Numbered from the stretch's first letter, positions 20,146-32,409 are shown. The stretch is DNA of 64,000 nucleotides from Adenophora triphylla var. japonica (GCA_022495995.1 JAFEMH010000531.1:427001-491000); one strand, 5' to 3'. Made by a program: numbers and translations. The notes: generated by a model from the sequence alone, not told the origin.

Positions 20146-22299
20146 TGTGACGACCCCAACCCTAGGCATTAATTTTAAACATTATATTATATGCTTTTAA
20201 TATTTATGTTAGCTTTATGTGTTCAATTATGTCTTTAAATTCTTAATTTAAGATAAATTGGGTGAGAAGTAAATTTAGAATCTTTTGAGAATTTATTAGA
20301 TATTAAATAAGAACAATGGAGAATGATAAAAATAAGAAATAGATAAATATATGAGGAGGTTAAAATGGGTAGAATAATTAATTAGGGGGAAGGGTTAAAT
20401 TGATTGGGTGAAGGCCTTTGTTTTAGATATTTGTTGGGGGGGCAAGAAGGTCTTACTCTCCCTAGGTTTGACAAGTGTCCTCTCCTTAACCCCTTACTCT
20501 TACTCCCTTCTCCCTCCTTCATTCACTCCATACTTTCTCCTAGCAAGACTTAGAAACCTCCATGGAAGCTCTCAACCTCTTTTCTTGAAGCTAAGCCATT
20601 CTCCACAATTTTCAAGTTCAAGGGTATTTTTGAAGTTGGATCATCTAGAAGAATCAAGCAAGTTAGAAAGATCAACCTTCCATTATAAAACCCTAAGGTG
20701 AGTTGTTATGATTCCCTTCTTCTACTTGTTCATAAGTTCTTTAAATGTTATTCTTGGCCATATGATGTTGATTTCAAGCCTTGGAAACTTTAATGGAAGT
20801 TGGATGATTGATAAATGAGATTGGTTGAAGTTATTGTTCAAGGAAGATAACCTAGGGTATGAAATGGGTGGATTTGGTAGTGATAAATAATCTAGAGTTA
20901 CATTATTTTGGGTTTTCATGATTATTTTGAGCTTGGTAAAGCTAGGGGATCCTCTTGGTGTTCTTGGAATTAGGGTAGATGAAAAGAAAAAGAATTTAAG
21001 CTAAGTAGAAAGAGTTAGAATTTTGTTTGTGCTGGAAATCGCCTTGGGCGGTCGCCCATGGGGGCTTGGGCGGCCGCCCATCATGCCAGTAGCTCTCCCT
21101 TGCCTTGAAAATCCTCTTGGGCGGTCGCCCATAGTGGCAGAAACTAATATCCTCCTTGAAAGTCCACTTGGGCGGTCGCCCAAGTGGTATGGGCGGTCGC
21201 CCAAGACCCCTGAACCAACTTTTAAATCTGAACTAGAATTGTTTAGCAAGTTTGTTTGACCTCTTATAAATTGTGACTCCCACTTGGTAAATTGAGCTTG
21301 AACCTTCATTGAGGCCTTGTATCGTTATATATGGAATATGTAGGATGGGTTAATGATACCTCGTTTCCTTACTTGATATTACATACATTGTTGATGTTGT
21401 TTAGTGTATTCATAAATTGTTGCACTTTAATATTGATTGGGCATGAGTATATATTACCATGTGGCTATTGTTTATCCCTTTTTGTGGATATTATTTCAAG
21501 TAACTATTATGTGCTTGATAATTTGTTAATCAGCTGATATTGGGGGTATAACATAATACGATCAATTATGGAAGTGTGACCTAATGTGATCGGATTATGT
21601 TATATCTGTGACCGTCCCCTCCTGTGGCCACAGGTTGGGATTATAGCATCTGTATTGAGCCAAAAGCCTTACAGAGTTGCTACTATCTTATTTGGTTCCC
21701 TGAAAAATGGGTCTTATAAGATGTGAGTATTGCTTAAGCAGCTCACTTAAGATTGGAGTATTATTATACCCAATGTTGTACGACTACTGTTCAGACGGGA
21801 AAAGGTAAACCAAGGTAACGTAAGGTGTTTACGGCTTTTCCAACGTGTTATGTGTTGCATCTATTTGGCATATTGTTGCATTCATAATAGCTTGCTGAGA
21901 TTTATTCTCACCCCACTCCCTTTACTGTTTTAGATCCCGAGACAGGCGGCCCGGCCAAGTAAGGACGGAGAGGAGTTTGGAAGTAAACTTTTGGGTATTG
22001 TCGGGGTATGTATAGGTTGGCGTGTAAAATGTATTTTGGTAATTCCTTCATGGAGTTTGTAATTATAAACTTTAATTTCTACGTCATAACCTTAATCTTT
22101 TGTAACTAAACAGTGTTCGCTTTCAAAGTTGGTCAACTCCTCCTCCAATGTGGAGTGGAGTAGAGTTCTTTTGAAATGTTACGTTATTAATGTTTATGTT
22201 TGAAAGTCAAAGTAAAGTTTTAAAAGTTTAGTGTATTTGAGTTGGTTTGAGGACGCTCCAGCTCGGGACACGTGTAGGTTCCGGGTCGGGGTCCTCACA
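20146..22299 (+). repeat. Gypsy 5' LTR
   Basis: Starts tgtgacgaccccaacc, ends gtcggggtcctcaca. Carries five GGGC-GGTC-GCCC type palindromes at 21045-21203. Open frames inside (for example 20408-20701) are LTR sequence present in both copies and are not considered genes. Confidence 0.93.
21045..21203. repeat. Paired-palindrome array in Gypsy 5' LTR
   Basis: tgggcggtcgccca or tgggcggccgccca at 21045-21058, 21067-21080, 21118-21131, 21169-21182 and 21190-21203. Start distances 22, 51, 51, 21. The second member of the middle pair is missing; in the 3' LTR it is present and the second member of the last pair is missing. The 12-base core is the reverse complement of the Copia-1 motif. Confidence 0.92.
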
Positions 22300-22301
22300 G
22301 T

Positions 22302-22313
22302 TGGTATCAAAGC
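22302..22313 (+). promoter_or_regulatory. Gypsy primer-binding site
   Basis: tggtatcaaagc two bases after the LTR end, initiator-Met tRNA type. Confidence 0.85.
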
Positions 22314-22397
22314 TCGGTTAGAATTCTCGGGTAGAGTCTAGCTGAGTGAGAGTGTGTGATAACTGACGTTGAGTGTTTAATGCAGGAGTTTGTTTTA

Positions 22398-24032
22398 ATG
22401 GCGGGAAATGATGGTGATCAGAATCGGGCTTTGGGTGATGGTGGTAATCCGAATGTTGAAATGATGGATATGTTCCGAGTGTTTCTTCAGACTATGGCAA
22501 ATCAGAATCAAGGTAGGCAACAGCAAGAAGGCAGACAAGGGCAGCATGGTCTAGAGAAGTTCGTGAAGATGTCTCCTCCTAGCTTCAACGGAGATCCGGA
22601 TCCGGTGAAGGCTGAGAGGTGGCTTGAGGCTATGAATAAGATTTTCGCGGCTATGGAGAGTTCGGATGCGGAGAAGGTGAGATGCGCCGTTTTCAAGTTG
22701 GAAGGACCCGCTGAGCACTGGTGGCAAGTAGTGAAGGATGGTTGGGATCGGGATTTGACACCGCAGACTTGGAAAAATTTCACACGCAAGTTCCGGGATC
22801 ACTTCGTTCCGATGGTTACTAGAGACAAGAAGGAAGTTGAGTTTCTGAAACTGGAGCAAGGGACCATGACTATAGCACAGTATTCAGCAAAGTTCACAGA
22901 GTTAGCCCGATATTGTCCTCATTTGGTGCCGGATGAGGAGAGGTGGATCTACCGGTTTGTGAAGGGTTTAAGGGTTGAGTTCCGGAAGCAGTTATTGACG
23001 CATGACTTCGCCAACTTCCAAGCAGCAGTGAATATGACGTATCGGATTGAGAATGACATAGAGGAGCATCGTGGTAAGAATGAAGGCGGAAACAGAAATA
23101 GATTCCAAGGTCAAGGTTCGGGACAGAATAGAGCGCAACCTAGGACATTCACTCCGGGAGCAAATCGAGGAGGAAATGTGACGACTCCGGCAAATCGTTC
23201 GACTCCAGGTCAGTTTGGGACAGTGTGTGGTTATTGTAAGAAGCTAGGGCATTCGGAGGACAAGTGTTGGAGCAAGCAAGGAAAATGTTTAGAGTGTGGG
23301 GCGACAGGCCATTTCCGGAAGAATTGTCCCAGGTGGCAGAATAAGCAAGCTTCGGGTACCGGATTTGGGGGACAAGGTAGTGGCGTGAAGAGAGGTGTAG
23401 ACGGGAAACCCAAAGATAGGGTGCAAGGTCGAGTGTTCGCCTTGGGTCAAGGAGAGGTCGATCCCAATGCTGTCATTAGAGGTATAGTTCCTGTCTCAGG
23501 AGTTAAGGCCCGCATTCTTATAGATCCCGGGTCTTCCCATTCATTTGTGGCATCACATTTTGCATTCTCATTGCATACTTTGCCTGAATCTATGCCTTAT
23601 GTGTTGGAGGTCTCTACTCCTATGGGAGAGTGCCTCACATCTTCTTTGATATATCCTGGTTGTGATGTGACTATATGTGGACATGTATTGCCGGTGGATT
23701 TGGTCGAGTTACCAATCCGTGATTTTGATGTGATCCTTGGGATGTATTGGTTGAGTCAGTGTCATGCTTTGGTAGACTGTCGTAGAAAGCGAGTCTCATT
23801 TGCTATGCCTGATGTGCCTACTTTTATATTTGATGCGGATAGATCTATGTTCGGTTTACATGTTATTTACGCTTTAAAGGCTAGGAAGATGCTATCTAAG
23901 GGGTGTGCGGGTTACTTGGCTTATGTGGTAGATTCCAATAAGAAGTCTCCCGAGTTAGCTCATGTTAGGTTGTTAATGAATTTAGTGATGTGTTTTCTAG
24001 TGAGTACTCTATGCCTCCGGATCGTGAGGTAG
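22398..24032 (+). pseudogene. Gypsy gag and protease, ending in a frameshift
   Basis: ATG 22398 (MAGNDGDQNR) is taken as gag start. The retrotransposon gag domain is clear (AERWLEAMNKIF, EGPAEHWW, DHFVP, FTELARYCPHLV). Two CCHC knuckles follow: CGYCKKLGHSEDKC and CLECGATGHFRKNC. The protease region reads ILIDPGSSHSFV; the usual active site is D-S/T-G, so Pro replaces Ser/Thr, probably inactivating. Near 23970 one extra base shifts the frame and the ORF ends at 24032, while pol ([17 protein letters not shown]) continues in the +2 frame. Gag itself is intact. Confidence 0.9.
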
Positions 24033-26818
24033 AGTTTTGCATTGACTTAGTGCCCGGTACCGCTCCTATCTCAAAAGCACCCTATAGAATGGCTCCGGCC
24101 GAGTTAAAAGAGTTGAAGGTCCAATTGCAAGAATTGTTAGACCGAGGTTTTATTCGTCCTAGTGTGTCTCCGTGGGGAGCACCGGTCTTATTTGTTAGGA
24201 AGAAGGATGGTACCTTACGATTGTGTATTGACTATCGCTTGTTGAACCAAGCCACCATTAAGAATAAATATCCTCTTCCACATATAGATGATTTGTTTGA
24301 CCAACTTCAAGGTTCCGTTATCTACTCTAAACTTGATTTGAGAAGCGGATACCATCAGTTGAAGATTAGACCGGATGATATTGCTAAGACAGCTTTCCGT
24401 ACTAGATATGGTCACTATGAGTTTGTTGTGATGCCTTTCGGGTTGACTAATGCCCAGTAGTGTTTATGGATATGATGAACCGTGTCTTCAAGCCTTATCT
24501 TGATAGCTTTGTGGTAGTGTTCATAGATGATATTCTTGTTTACTCTAAGTCCCGGGATGAGCATGAGAAGCATTTGAGGATTGTCTTGTCCGTTCTTCGT
24601 GAGAAGCAGTTGTACGCCAAGTTCAACAAGTGCGAGTTTTGGCTTGAGCATTTCTTTCTTGGGGCATGTTGTGTCGAGTTCGGGAATTTCCGTGGATCCT
24701 TCGAAAATTGAAGCCGTGGTTAATTGGAAGCAACCTTCGGCGTGGCCCGAGATTCGTAGTTTTCTTGGTTTGGCGGGGTATTATAGAAGGTTCATTGAGG
24801 GGTTTTCTCGGATTGCTACTCCATTGACTAGGTTGACTCGGAAAGATGTATCATTCATATGGGATTCCAAATGTGAAGAAAGTTTTAATGAGTTGAAGAA
24901 GAGGTTGACGACGGCTCCTGTTCTTACCCTTCCGGATGGGTGTGAGAATTTTGTGATCTATAGTGATGCCTCGAAGGCGGGTTTGGGTTGTGTTCTAATG
25001 CAAAATGGGAAAGTTATTGCGTATGCCTCTAGGAAGTTATCACCGGCGGAACAGAATTACCCTACTCATGATATGGAATTGGCGGCGATTGTATTTGCGT
25101 TGCATAAGTGGAAGCATTACCTTTATGGAGCGAAATTTGAGATATTCACCGACCATAAGAGTTTGAAATATTTATTTACCCAAAAGGAGTTGAACAACCG
25201 ACAAAGGAGATGGCTTGAGTTCTTGAAGGATTTCGATTGTGTAATTTCTTATCATCCGGGAAAGGCCAATGTAGTGGCGGATGCGATTAGCCGAAAGGCG
25301 TATGTGACAGCTTTGAGTTCCCGAGAATTGAAGAGTGAGGTAATCATTGCGAATTTTCGAGCCGTTCCTACATTGTATGGAGATTTGAAGGAAGCTCAAC
25401 AAGGTGATCCGGAGTTGAAGAAAATTTTAGATCAAGTGCAAGATGGGAAAGCCAGGGATTTTGCGTTGAATAGAGATGGGATTTTAACCTTCCAAGGGAG
25501 AATTTGCGTTCCTTCATCACCGGAAATCAAGAGGCGTGTCTTAGAGGATGGCCATAAGTCCAAGTTTGCGATTCATCCGGGTAGTACCAAAATGTATCAA
25601 GACTTGAAGCGTGGGTATTGGTGGAATGGAATGAAGAGGGAAATTGCGGATTATGTATCTAAGTGTTTGACTTGTCAGCAAATTAAGGCCGAGCATCAGA
25701 GACCGGCGGGACTACTTCAACCATTGGATATTCCGGAGTGGAAATGGGAAGGGATCTCGATGGATTTCGTTTCGGGTTTGCCTCTTACCGCGAAGAAGAT
25801 GGATGCTATTTGGGTTATTGTGGATAGATTGACAAAGTCGGCTCATTTTCTTCCGGTATCAACCAAGTTTTCGTTGGAGAAGTTAGCCCAGTTGTATATG
25901 AAAGAGATTGTTAGACTTCACGGGGTTCCGGTTAGTATTGTGTCCGATAGAGATCCGAGGTTCACTTCTAGATTTTGGAGAGCATTGCATGAAGCCTTGG
26001 ATTCTAAATTGTGTTTCAGTATGGCGTTTCATCCTCAAACCGACGGTCAGTCCGAGAGAACTATTCAGATACTTGAGGATATGTTAAGGGCTTGTGTGAT
26101 GGATTTCCAATTATCGTGGGAGGATCATCTACCGTTAGTTGAGTTTGCTTACAACAACAGTTATCAGTCTAGTATTGAAATGGCTCCGTATGAGGCGTTG
26201 TATGGTAGAAAGTGTAGATCTCCGATGTGTTGGGATGAGGTAGGTGAAGCGAGACTTTGGGGCCCGAATTTGGTTAGAGATTCCACGGAGAAGATCAAGG
26301 TGATTCGGGATAGATTGAAGACGGCTCAGAGTAGACAGAAAAGCTACGCCGACAATAGAAGACGGGATTTATCTTTTCGGGTTGGTGACTTTGTGTTCTT
26401 GAAGGTCTCTCCGAGGACGGGAATTAAAAGGTTTGGTAATAAGGGTAAGTTGGCTCCGAGGTTTGTAGGTCCGTTTGAGATTTTGGAGAAGATTGGGGAA
26501 TTGGCTTACCGGTTGGCGTTACCCCCGTCTTTTTCTTTGCTTCATGATGTGTTTCACGTTTCTATGTTAAGGAAGTATTGTCATGACCCCTCCCATGTTT
26601 TGAGTTCTCCCCCCGATGATGTCCAAGCGGACATGTCTTATGTTGAAGAACCGTTGAGGGTCCTAGAATTCCAAGTTAAGGAGTTGAGAACTAAGAGTAT
26701 CCCGATAGTGAAAGTCCTTTGGAAGAATCATACCGTCGAGGAAGCAACGTGGGAGCTAGAGTCGGAGATGAGGGCGAAATACCCTTGGTTGTTTGAGAAT
26801 TCAAGTAAGTCTTTTTAA
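23972..26818 (+). pseudogene. Gypsy pol: RT, RNase H, integrase, chromodomain, with frameshifts
   Basis: Reverse transcriptase begins around [20 protein letters not shown], with [12 protein letters not shown] and catalytic FIDDILVYS near 24520. One base is missing near 24455, producing a stop at 24458-24460; one extra base near 24655 restores the original frame. RNase H ([24 protein letters not shown]) and the whole integrase follow without interruption: H-H-C-C zinc domain ending CLTCQQIK, core with [17 protein letters not shown] and [11 protein letters not shown], and the GPFEI C-terminal segment. Residues before the stop ([14 protein letters not shown]) match a chromodomain, which targets integration in chromoviruses. 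Stop at 26816-26818. Confidence 0.9.
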
Positions 26819-27754
26819 AATTCGGGTCGAATTTTCTTTAAGGGAGAGTGAGTGTGACGACCCCAACCCTAGGCATTAATTTTAAACATTATATTATATG
26901 CTTTTAATATTTATGTTAGCTTTATGTGTTCAATTATGTCTTTAAATTCTTAATTTAAGATAAATTGGGTGAGAAGTAAATTTAGAATCTTTTGAGAATT
27001 TATTAGATATTAAATAAGAACAATGGAGAATGATAAAAATAAGAAATAGATAAATATATGAGGAGGTTAAAATGGGTAGAATAATTAATTAGGGGGAAGG
27101 GTTAAATTGATTGGGTGAAAGCCTTTGTTTTAGATATTTGTTGGGGGGGGGGCAAGAAGGTCTTACTCTCTCTAGGTTTGACAAGTGTCCTCTCCTTAAC
27201 CCCTTACTCTTACTCCCTTCTCCCTTCTTCATTCACTCCATACTTTCTCCTAGCAAGACTTAGAAACCTCCATGGAAGCTCTCAACCTCTTTTCTTGAAG
27301 CTAAGCCATTCTCCACCATTTTCAAGTTCAAGGGTATTTTTGAAGTTGGATCATCTAGAAGAATCAAGCAAGTTAGAAAGATCAACCTTCCATTATAAAA
27401 CCCTAAGGTGAGTTGTTATGATTCCCTTCTTCTACTTGTTCATAAGTTCTTTAAATGTTATTCTTGGTCATATGATGTTGATTTCAAGCCTTGGAAACTT
27501 TAATGGAAGTTGGATGATTGATAAATGAGATTGGTTGAAGTTATTGTTCAAGAAAGATAACCTAGGGTATGAAATGGGTGGATTTGGTAGTGATAAATAA
27601 TCTAGAGTTACATTATTTTGGGTTTTCATGATTATGTTGAGCTTGGTAAAGCTAGGGGATCCTCTTGGTGTTCTTGAAATTAGGGTAGATGAAAAGAAAA
27701 AGAATTTAAGCTAAGTAGAAAGAGTTAGAATTTTGTTTGTGCTGGAAATCGCCT

Positions 27755-27913
27755 TGGGCGGTCGCCCATGGGGGCTTGGGCGGCCGCCCATCATGCCAGT
27801 AGCTCTCCCTTGCCTTGAAAATCCTCTTGGGCGGTCGCCCAAGAGGTGTGGGCGGTCGCCCATAGTGGCAGAAACTAATATCCTCCTTGAAAGTCCACTT
27901 GGGCGGTCGCCCA
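27755..27913. repeat. Paired-palindrome array in Gypsy 3' LTR
   Basis: Motifs at 27755-27768, 27777-27790, 27828-27841, 27849-27862 and 27900-27913. Pair starts are 73 and 72 bp apart. The last pair has one member, unlike the 5' LTR where the middle pair is reduced, so the ancestor had six motifs. Confidence 0.92.
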
Positions 27914-28595
27914 AGACCCCTGAACCAACTTTTAAATCTGAACTAGAATTGTTTAGCAAGTTTGTTTGACCTCTTATAAATTGTGACTCCCACTTGGTAA
28001 ATTGAGCTTGAACCTTCATTGAGGCCTTGTATCGTTATATATGGAATATGTAGGATGGGTTAATGATACCTCGTTTCCTTACTTGATATTACATACATTG
28101 TTGATGTTGTTTAGTGTATTCATAAATTGTTGCACTTTAATATTGATTGGGCATGAGTATATATTACCATGTGGCTATTGTTTATCCCTTTTTGTGGATA
28201 TTATTTCAAGTAACTATTATGTGCTTGATAATTTGTTAATCAGCTGATATTGGGGGTATAACATAATACGATCAATTATGGAAGTGTGACCTAATGTGAT
28301 CGGATTATGCTATATCTGTGACCGTCCCCTCCTGTGGCCACATGTTGGGGTTATAGCATCTGTATTGAGCCAAAAGCCTTACAGAGTTGCTACTATCTTA
28401 TTTGGTTCCCTGAAAAATGGGTCTTATAAGATGTGAGTATTGCTTAAGCAGCTCACTTAAGATTGGAGTATTATTATACCCAATGTTGTACGACTACTGT
28501 TCAGACGGGAAAAGGTAAACCAAGGTAACGTAAGGTGTTTACGGCTTTTCCAACGTGTTATGTGTTGCATCTATTTGGCATATTGTTGCATTCAT

Positions 28596-31347
28596 TGTGA
28601 GGACCCCGACCCGGAACCTACATGTGTCCCGAGCTGGAGCGTCCTCAAACTAACCCAAATTTCCTAGACTTTTAAAACTTTTATTTAACTTTCAAAAGTG
28701 AATACAATTGATATAACCATTTCAAAATAAATCTACACCTTTTCGAAATGGAGAAATAGTTAACTAACTTAGAAAGTAAGAAACTGTTTTAGTTACAAAA
28801 AGGTATTAGTTATAACTTAGCATTAAGGTTTATAAATACAATATCATAAATGAATTATACCAAAATACACTTTATCCTCCAACTTATATATATACCCCGA
28901 CAATTCCCAAATCTCACTTACAAACTCCTCACCGTCCTTACTTGGCCGGTCCACCTGTCTCGGAATCTAAAACAGTAAAGGGAGAGGGGTGAGAATAAAT
29001 CTCAATGAGCTATTATGAATGCAGCAAGATGCCAAACAAGATGCAACACATAGCATGGTAGCACATAACACATTATGAAAGCGGTAAACACATTACGTTA
29101 CCTCATTTTACCTTTTCCCGTCTGAACAATAAGTCGTACAACGTGGGAGTAAAACTCCACTCTTTGGTGAATTGCCTCCAGCACATTCACCTCTTATAGG
29201 ACTTCATACCCCGTAGATCCATATAAGAAAAGATACCTATAATAGAGTATCCAAAAATAATATATTCCCCGGTACACCAATCGGCAGCACCTGTGCAGCA
29301 AAGGCTTCTTCATGCTCAATACAGTCGCTAGCACATGCCCCCACTCGTGGCCACAGAGGGGAGGGTCACCGGTATGATGAACCTTCAATCACTTATAGAA
29401 CAAATCAATAATTGATTGACTTCCATCATACCCACCCGAACATAAACACATTCAAGCACATAATAGATACTTGAATTATAATCCACAAAAAGGGATAATC
29501 ATATAACAACATGGTAATGTATACTCATGCAAATCAATACCATAGTGCAACAACCATTTAATACACTATGCATAGTATCATCAATAAATATGAATGATAA
29601 CAATTAAATCCACAATTGGGATAACCATACAACCACATAGTAAACATATCCATACTTGGAATAATAATGCAATAACTTGCCAAATAATCCACACAGGAAT
29701 ACCATAAAATCAACATGCCATATAATCCACCATTGGGATATAACACCACTATATAACACATAATCCACACTTTGGGATGCCACATAAAACTTGTCAATTA
29801 GTCTATACTTAGGATATTAAGGTAACCATATAATCAATAATTCCACAACTTGGAATAACCATGCCACAAAGTGATACATACCCATTACCAATTAGTTCAA
29901 TAGTGAAACCTATGGCTTCTACACCATTGCAACTATTCACCGAAGATAAAGAGTAAGTGAGGCTACTATATATCATAAACCATTCTTACATAGTTATTAT
30001 ACCACCTCGAACAACCTTAATAAAAGTTCAAGATCTATTTCCCAAGTTGGAACTATTTTGATGAAGTTACAAATCAAACCTATCAACCATTTTCGGGACA
30101 ATTTTTAAACTACTTCCACAATTCCATTTTGATCACTTAAGATGTCATTGTGTAGCCAAAGTATTCTACTTTAATCTAGGTTAAAGAGATTTCATTTTGG
30201 TTCTAGTTCGATTAGGTTTAAACAGCTCCAAAGTTGACCCAATGTCACCAGGCCAGGGCACGACTCGTGCCCCAGGGCACGACTCGTGCCCCTTTGGCCT
30301 TCCTCAGATTCATGCGTCCCCACTAGCACGACTTTCCCTTTAATCCATGTCACGACTCGTCCCCATCCAAGCACGACTCGTGCCACAGGGCACGACTCGT
30401 GCCCCGAACCCCCAGTAACGTAATAAAATCCTTTAGTAACCTTAATCAAAATTTTCCCAAACTGATTTTCCCTTGCTTGTGAACTTAGAAGGACTTCCTA
30501 ACTTCATACACATTACCCTACTTCATTTAAACCCCAAGATAACCTAAACCCAAATCAATTACCACTTGATTTCCAACCCATTTTACTTCATTTTTCATGA
30601 TTAACCATCTTCATCAAACTCAACACATTTTCTTACACTCTTAATCATTTCTTATGAACCACAACAATATTCCATAACATTAACTAATTCCTCAACTCCA
30701 AGAAGGTTTCCAAAGCCTCAAACAACCATTATAATAACAATCACAACATCAAATCTTTTATGAGCATACAAAGAAAGGAAGTCATAATAACTCACTTAGA
30801 ATTTATGAAGTGGATCAAAGATCTTCTTAGCTCCATGTGTTCCTCTCGACTCCACGAATCCAAAAGTACACCCGGATCTTCAAATGGATAAGAATTGGAT
30901 TTATTATGAATTTATGAGGGTTGAGGCTTCCATGGATCTTTTAGAGAAGGAAGAAGAAGAAGATGAAGATGAAAATGATGAGGGAAGGAGGAGTAGGGGA
31001 AAGTGTGGAAGAGATATGGGGAAGGGTATGGCCTTCTTTGACAAATGGGAGGGAGGGGAATAATTTAGGGAATATGGCCCCTCCCTAACCTCCTCTCTTA
31101 CTTTCTTATTTCTTTTTCTATTTCTATTCTTTACTTTTCCCCTACACAAATTATCTACCCACATTTTATTTATTTTATCCATTTCCAATATTATAATTCT
31201 CCCCAGAATATTATTTTATTTTCCAAATCATTTCATTTTAAATTTTTAAGAAATCAAAGATATAAATTAAACACATAATATAAAAAAAATAATATTAAAG
31301 CACATTTTATGATACTAAAATAGGTGCCTAGGTTTAGGGTCATTACA
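28596..31347 (-). repeat. Solo LTR of a related Gypsy family, antisense
   Basis: 2,752 bp with exact target duplication ttcat (28591-28595, 31348-31352). Read on the minus strand it starts tgtaatgaccc and ends gtcggggtcctcaca, the same terminal sequence as the host Gypsy LTR, so it is a related family. It carries GC-rich palindromes at 30256-30402. No internal region remains. Minus-strand open frames such as 30904-31188 are not convincing genes. Confidence 0.88.
30256..30402. repeat. Palindrome array in the antisense solo LTR
   Basis: The core gcacgactcgtgc begins at 30258, 30277, 30371 and 30390, with diverged copies at about 30326 and 30350. The best copies extend to a 17-bp palindrome gggcacgactcgtgccc. 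Pair gaps are 19-24 bp and the first-to-second pair period is 68 bp: looser than the 22/72 pattern but the same idea with another sequence. Confidence 0.8.
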
Positions 31348-31770
31348 TTCATAATAGCTTGCTGAGATTTATTCTCACCCCTCTCCCTTTACTGTTTTAG
31401 ATCCCGAGACAGGCGGCCCGGCCAAGTAAGGACGGAGAGGAGTTTGGAAGTAAACTTTTGGGTATTGTCGGGGTATGTATAGGTTGGCGTGTAAAATGTA
31501 TTTTGGTAATTCCTTCATGGAGTTTGTAATTATAAACTTTAATTTCTACGTCATAACCTTAATCTTTTGTAACTAAACAGTGTTCGCTTTCAAAGTTGGT
31601 CAACTCCTCCTCCAATGTGGAGTGGAGTAGAGTTCTTTTGAAATGTTACGTTATTAATGTTTATGTTTGAAAGTCAAAGTAAAGTTTTAAAAGTTTAGTG
31701 TATTGAGTTGGTTTGAGGACGCTCCAGCTCGGGACACGTGTAGGTTCCAGGTCGGGGTCCTCACACGTCA

Positions 31771-32062
31771 TCAATGGTGTCCGAGAATACAGAAGACAGA
31801 GAGGCTAAGAGTAATGGAGATGGGGAAGAGGATGGGGAGATCATCATCGGACATAGTGATTGGTACCGGTGTTGAGGGGTAATATTCCGGCGACGGAGAT
31901 TATGAAAAGGGTGGAGAAAATTAGGAGGGAGAAGAAGAAGAGGAGGAGGGTTGGGGGTGAAGTAGGATGTGGGTTTCTCGGGACGTTCTTCTTTGGGGAT
32001 GAAGATAGAGAGAGTAAGTGAGAGAGAAGCGAAGGATTATTTAGGATTTTGATTGTCGCCAT
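31771..32062 (-). pseudogene. Captured O-fucosyltransferase fragment, N-terminus and membrane anchor
   Basis: On the minus strand an ATG at 32062 starts MATIKILNNPSLL; after a basic, Ser/Pro-rich stretch comes a hydrophobic segment (TLLLFFFSLLIFSTLFIISV) suited to a signal anchor, as in Golgi type II O-fucosyltransferases. Near 31850 one frame ends, but the shifted frame (LASLSSVFSDTIDD) leads directly across the Gypsy insertion into the catalytic segment at 20145. A one-base shift separates anchor from domain, so the fragment is a pseudogene. Confidence 0.7.
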
Positions 32063-32409
32063 TGATGGAGATTTCCTGAGCTCTGTAACTACACAGTGGA
32101 TGGATGGCGGCTTGGGGGTGGGGTAGGCAAAGGAGGGTGGCGGTCGGTGGCAACAAAAGAGGGTGGTGCGGGTGTACAACAACTTTACTTAAAAGGTAAT
32201 CGAGTCATTTCAATTAATGACATTTTTTTGAAAATAATAATGCGGGGGTATTAAGTAAACTTGCGGGGGTGAATAACAATTCTCTTTATTTTATTATTGC
32301 AAGCAATTTGGCCACTAGGCTAATAGAAATTCCCCTAAACGGAATAAAAGTGACGTGTCATATACAACGTATAAAGCCCAACACTTCAGGCATCACAGAG
32401 ACACAGTAA

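Larger units (their letters stand above)
20146..31765 (+). mobile_element. Tekay/Del-like chromovirus (Ty3/gypsy)
   Basis: 5' LTR 20146-22299 (2,154 bp), 3' LTR 26853-31765 (about 2,155 bp without its own insertion), exact target duplication cgtca (20141-20145, 31766-31770), primer site tggtatcaaagc (22302-22313), polypurine tract aagggagagtgag (26840-26852). Order gag, protease, RT, RNase H, integrase, chromodomain; long LTRs and chromodomain fit the Tekay/Del clade. LTRs are very similar by eye, yet pol has several frameshifts. It interrupts the Pack-MULE. Confidence 0.93.
26853..31765 (+). repeat. Gypsy 3' LTR, interrupted by an antisense solo LTR
   Basis: Matches the 5' LTR from 26853 to 28595 and from 31353 to 31765; the 2,752 bp between, plus a 5-bp duplication, are an insertion. 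The uninterrupted length is within a few bases of the 5' LTR. Confidence 0.92.
19580..32284. mobile_element. Pack-MULE (Mutator-like) carrying an O-fucosyltransferase fragment, split by a Gypsy element
   Basis: Long terminal inverted repeats of roughly 185 bp (about 19580-19765 and 32097-32284) start gagaattgttattcacccc at both ends and remain similar throughout. An exact 9-bp target duplication tttatttta lies at 19571-19579 and 32285-32293, diagnostic of the Mutator superfamily. Without the 11.6-kb Gypsy insertion the element is about 1.08 kb. No MURA-like transposase is present. Between the inverted repeats lies part of a host O-fucosyltransferase gene on the minus strand. Confidence 0.9.

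Noticed and set aside
20408..20701. ORF repeated at 27115-27411 (MKAFVLDICWGG)
   Set aside because: Lies in both Gypsy LTRs, upstream of the primer site; length differs through a G-run, as expected for non-coding DNA.
20146..31765. Endogenous pararetrovirus instead of a retrotransposon
   Set aside because: Integrase, chromodomain, LTRs and target duplication are present; no movement or coat protein seen.
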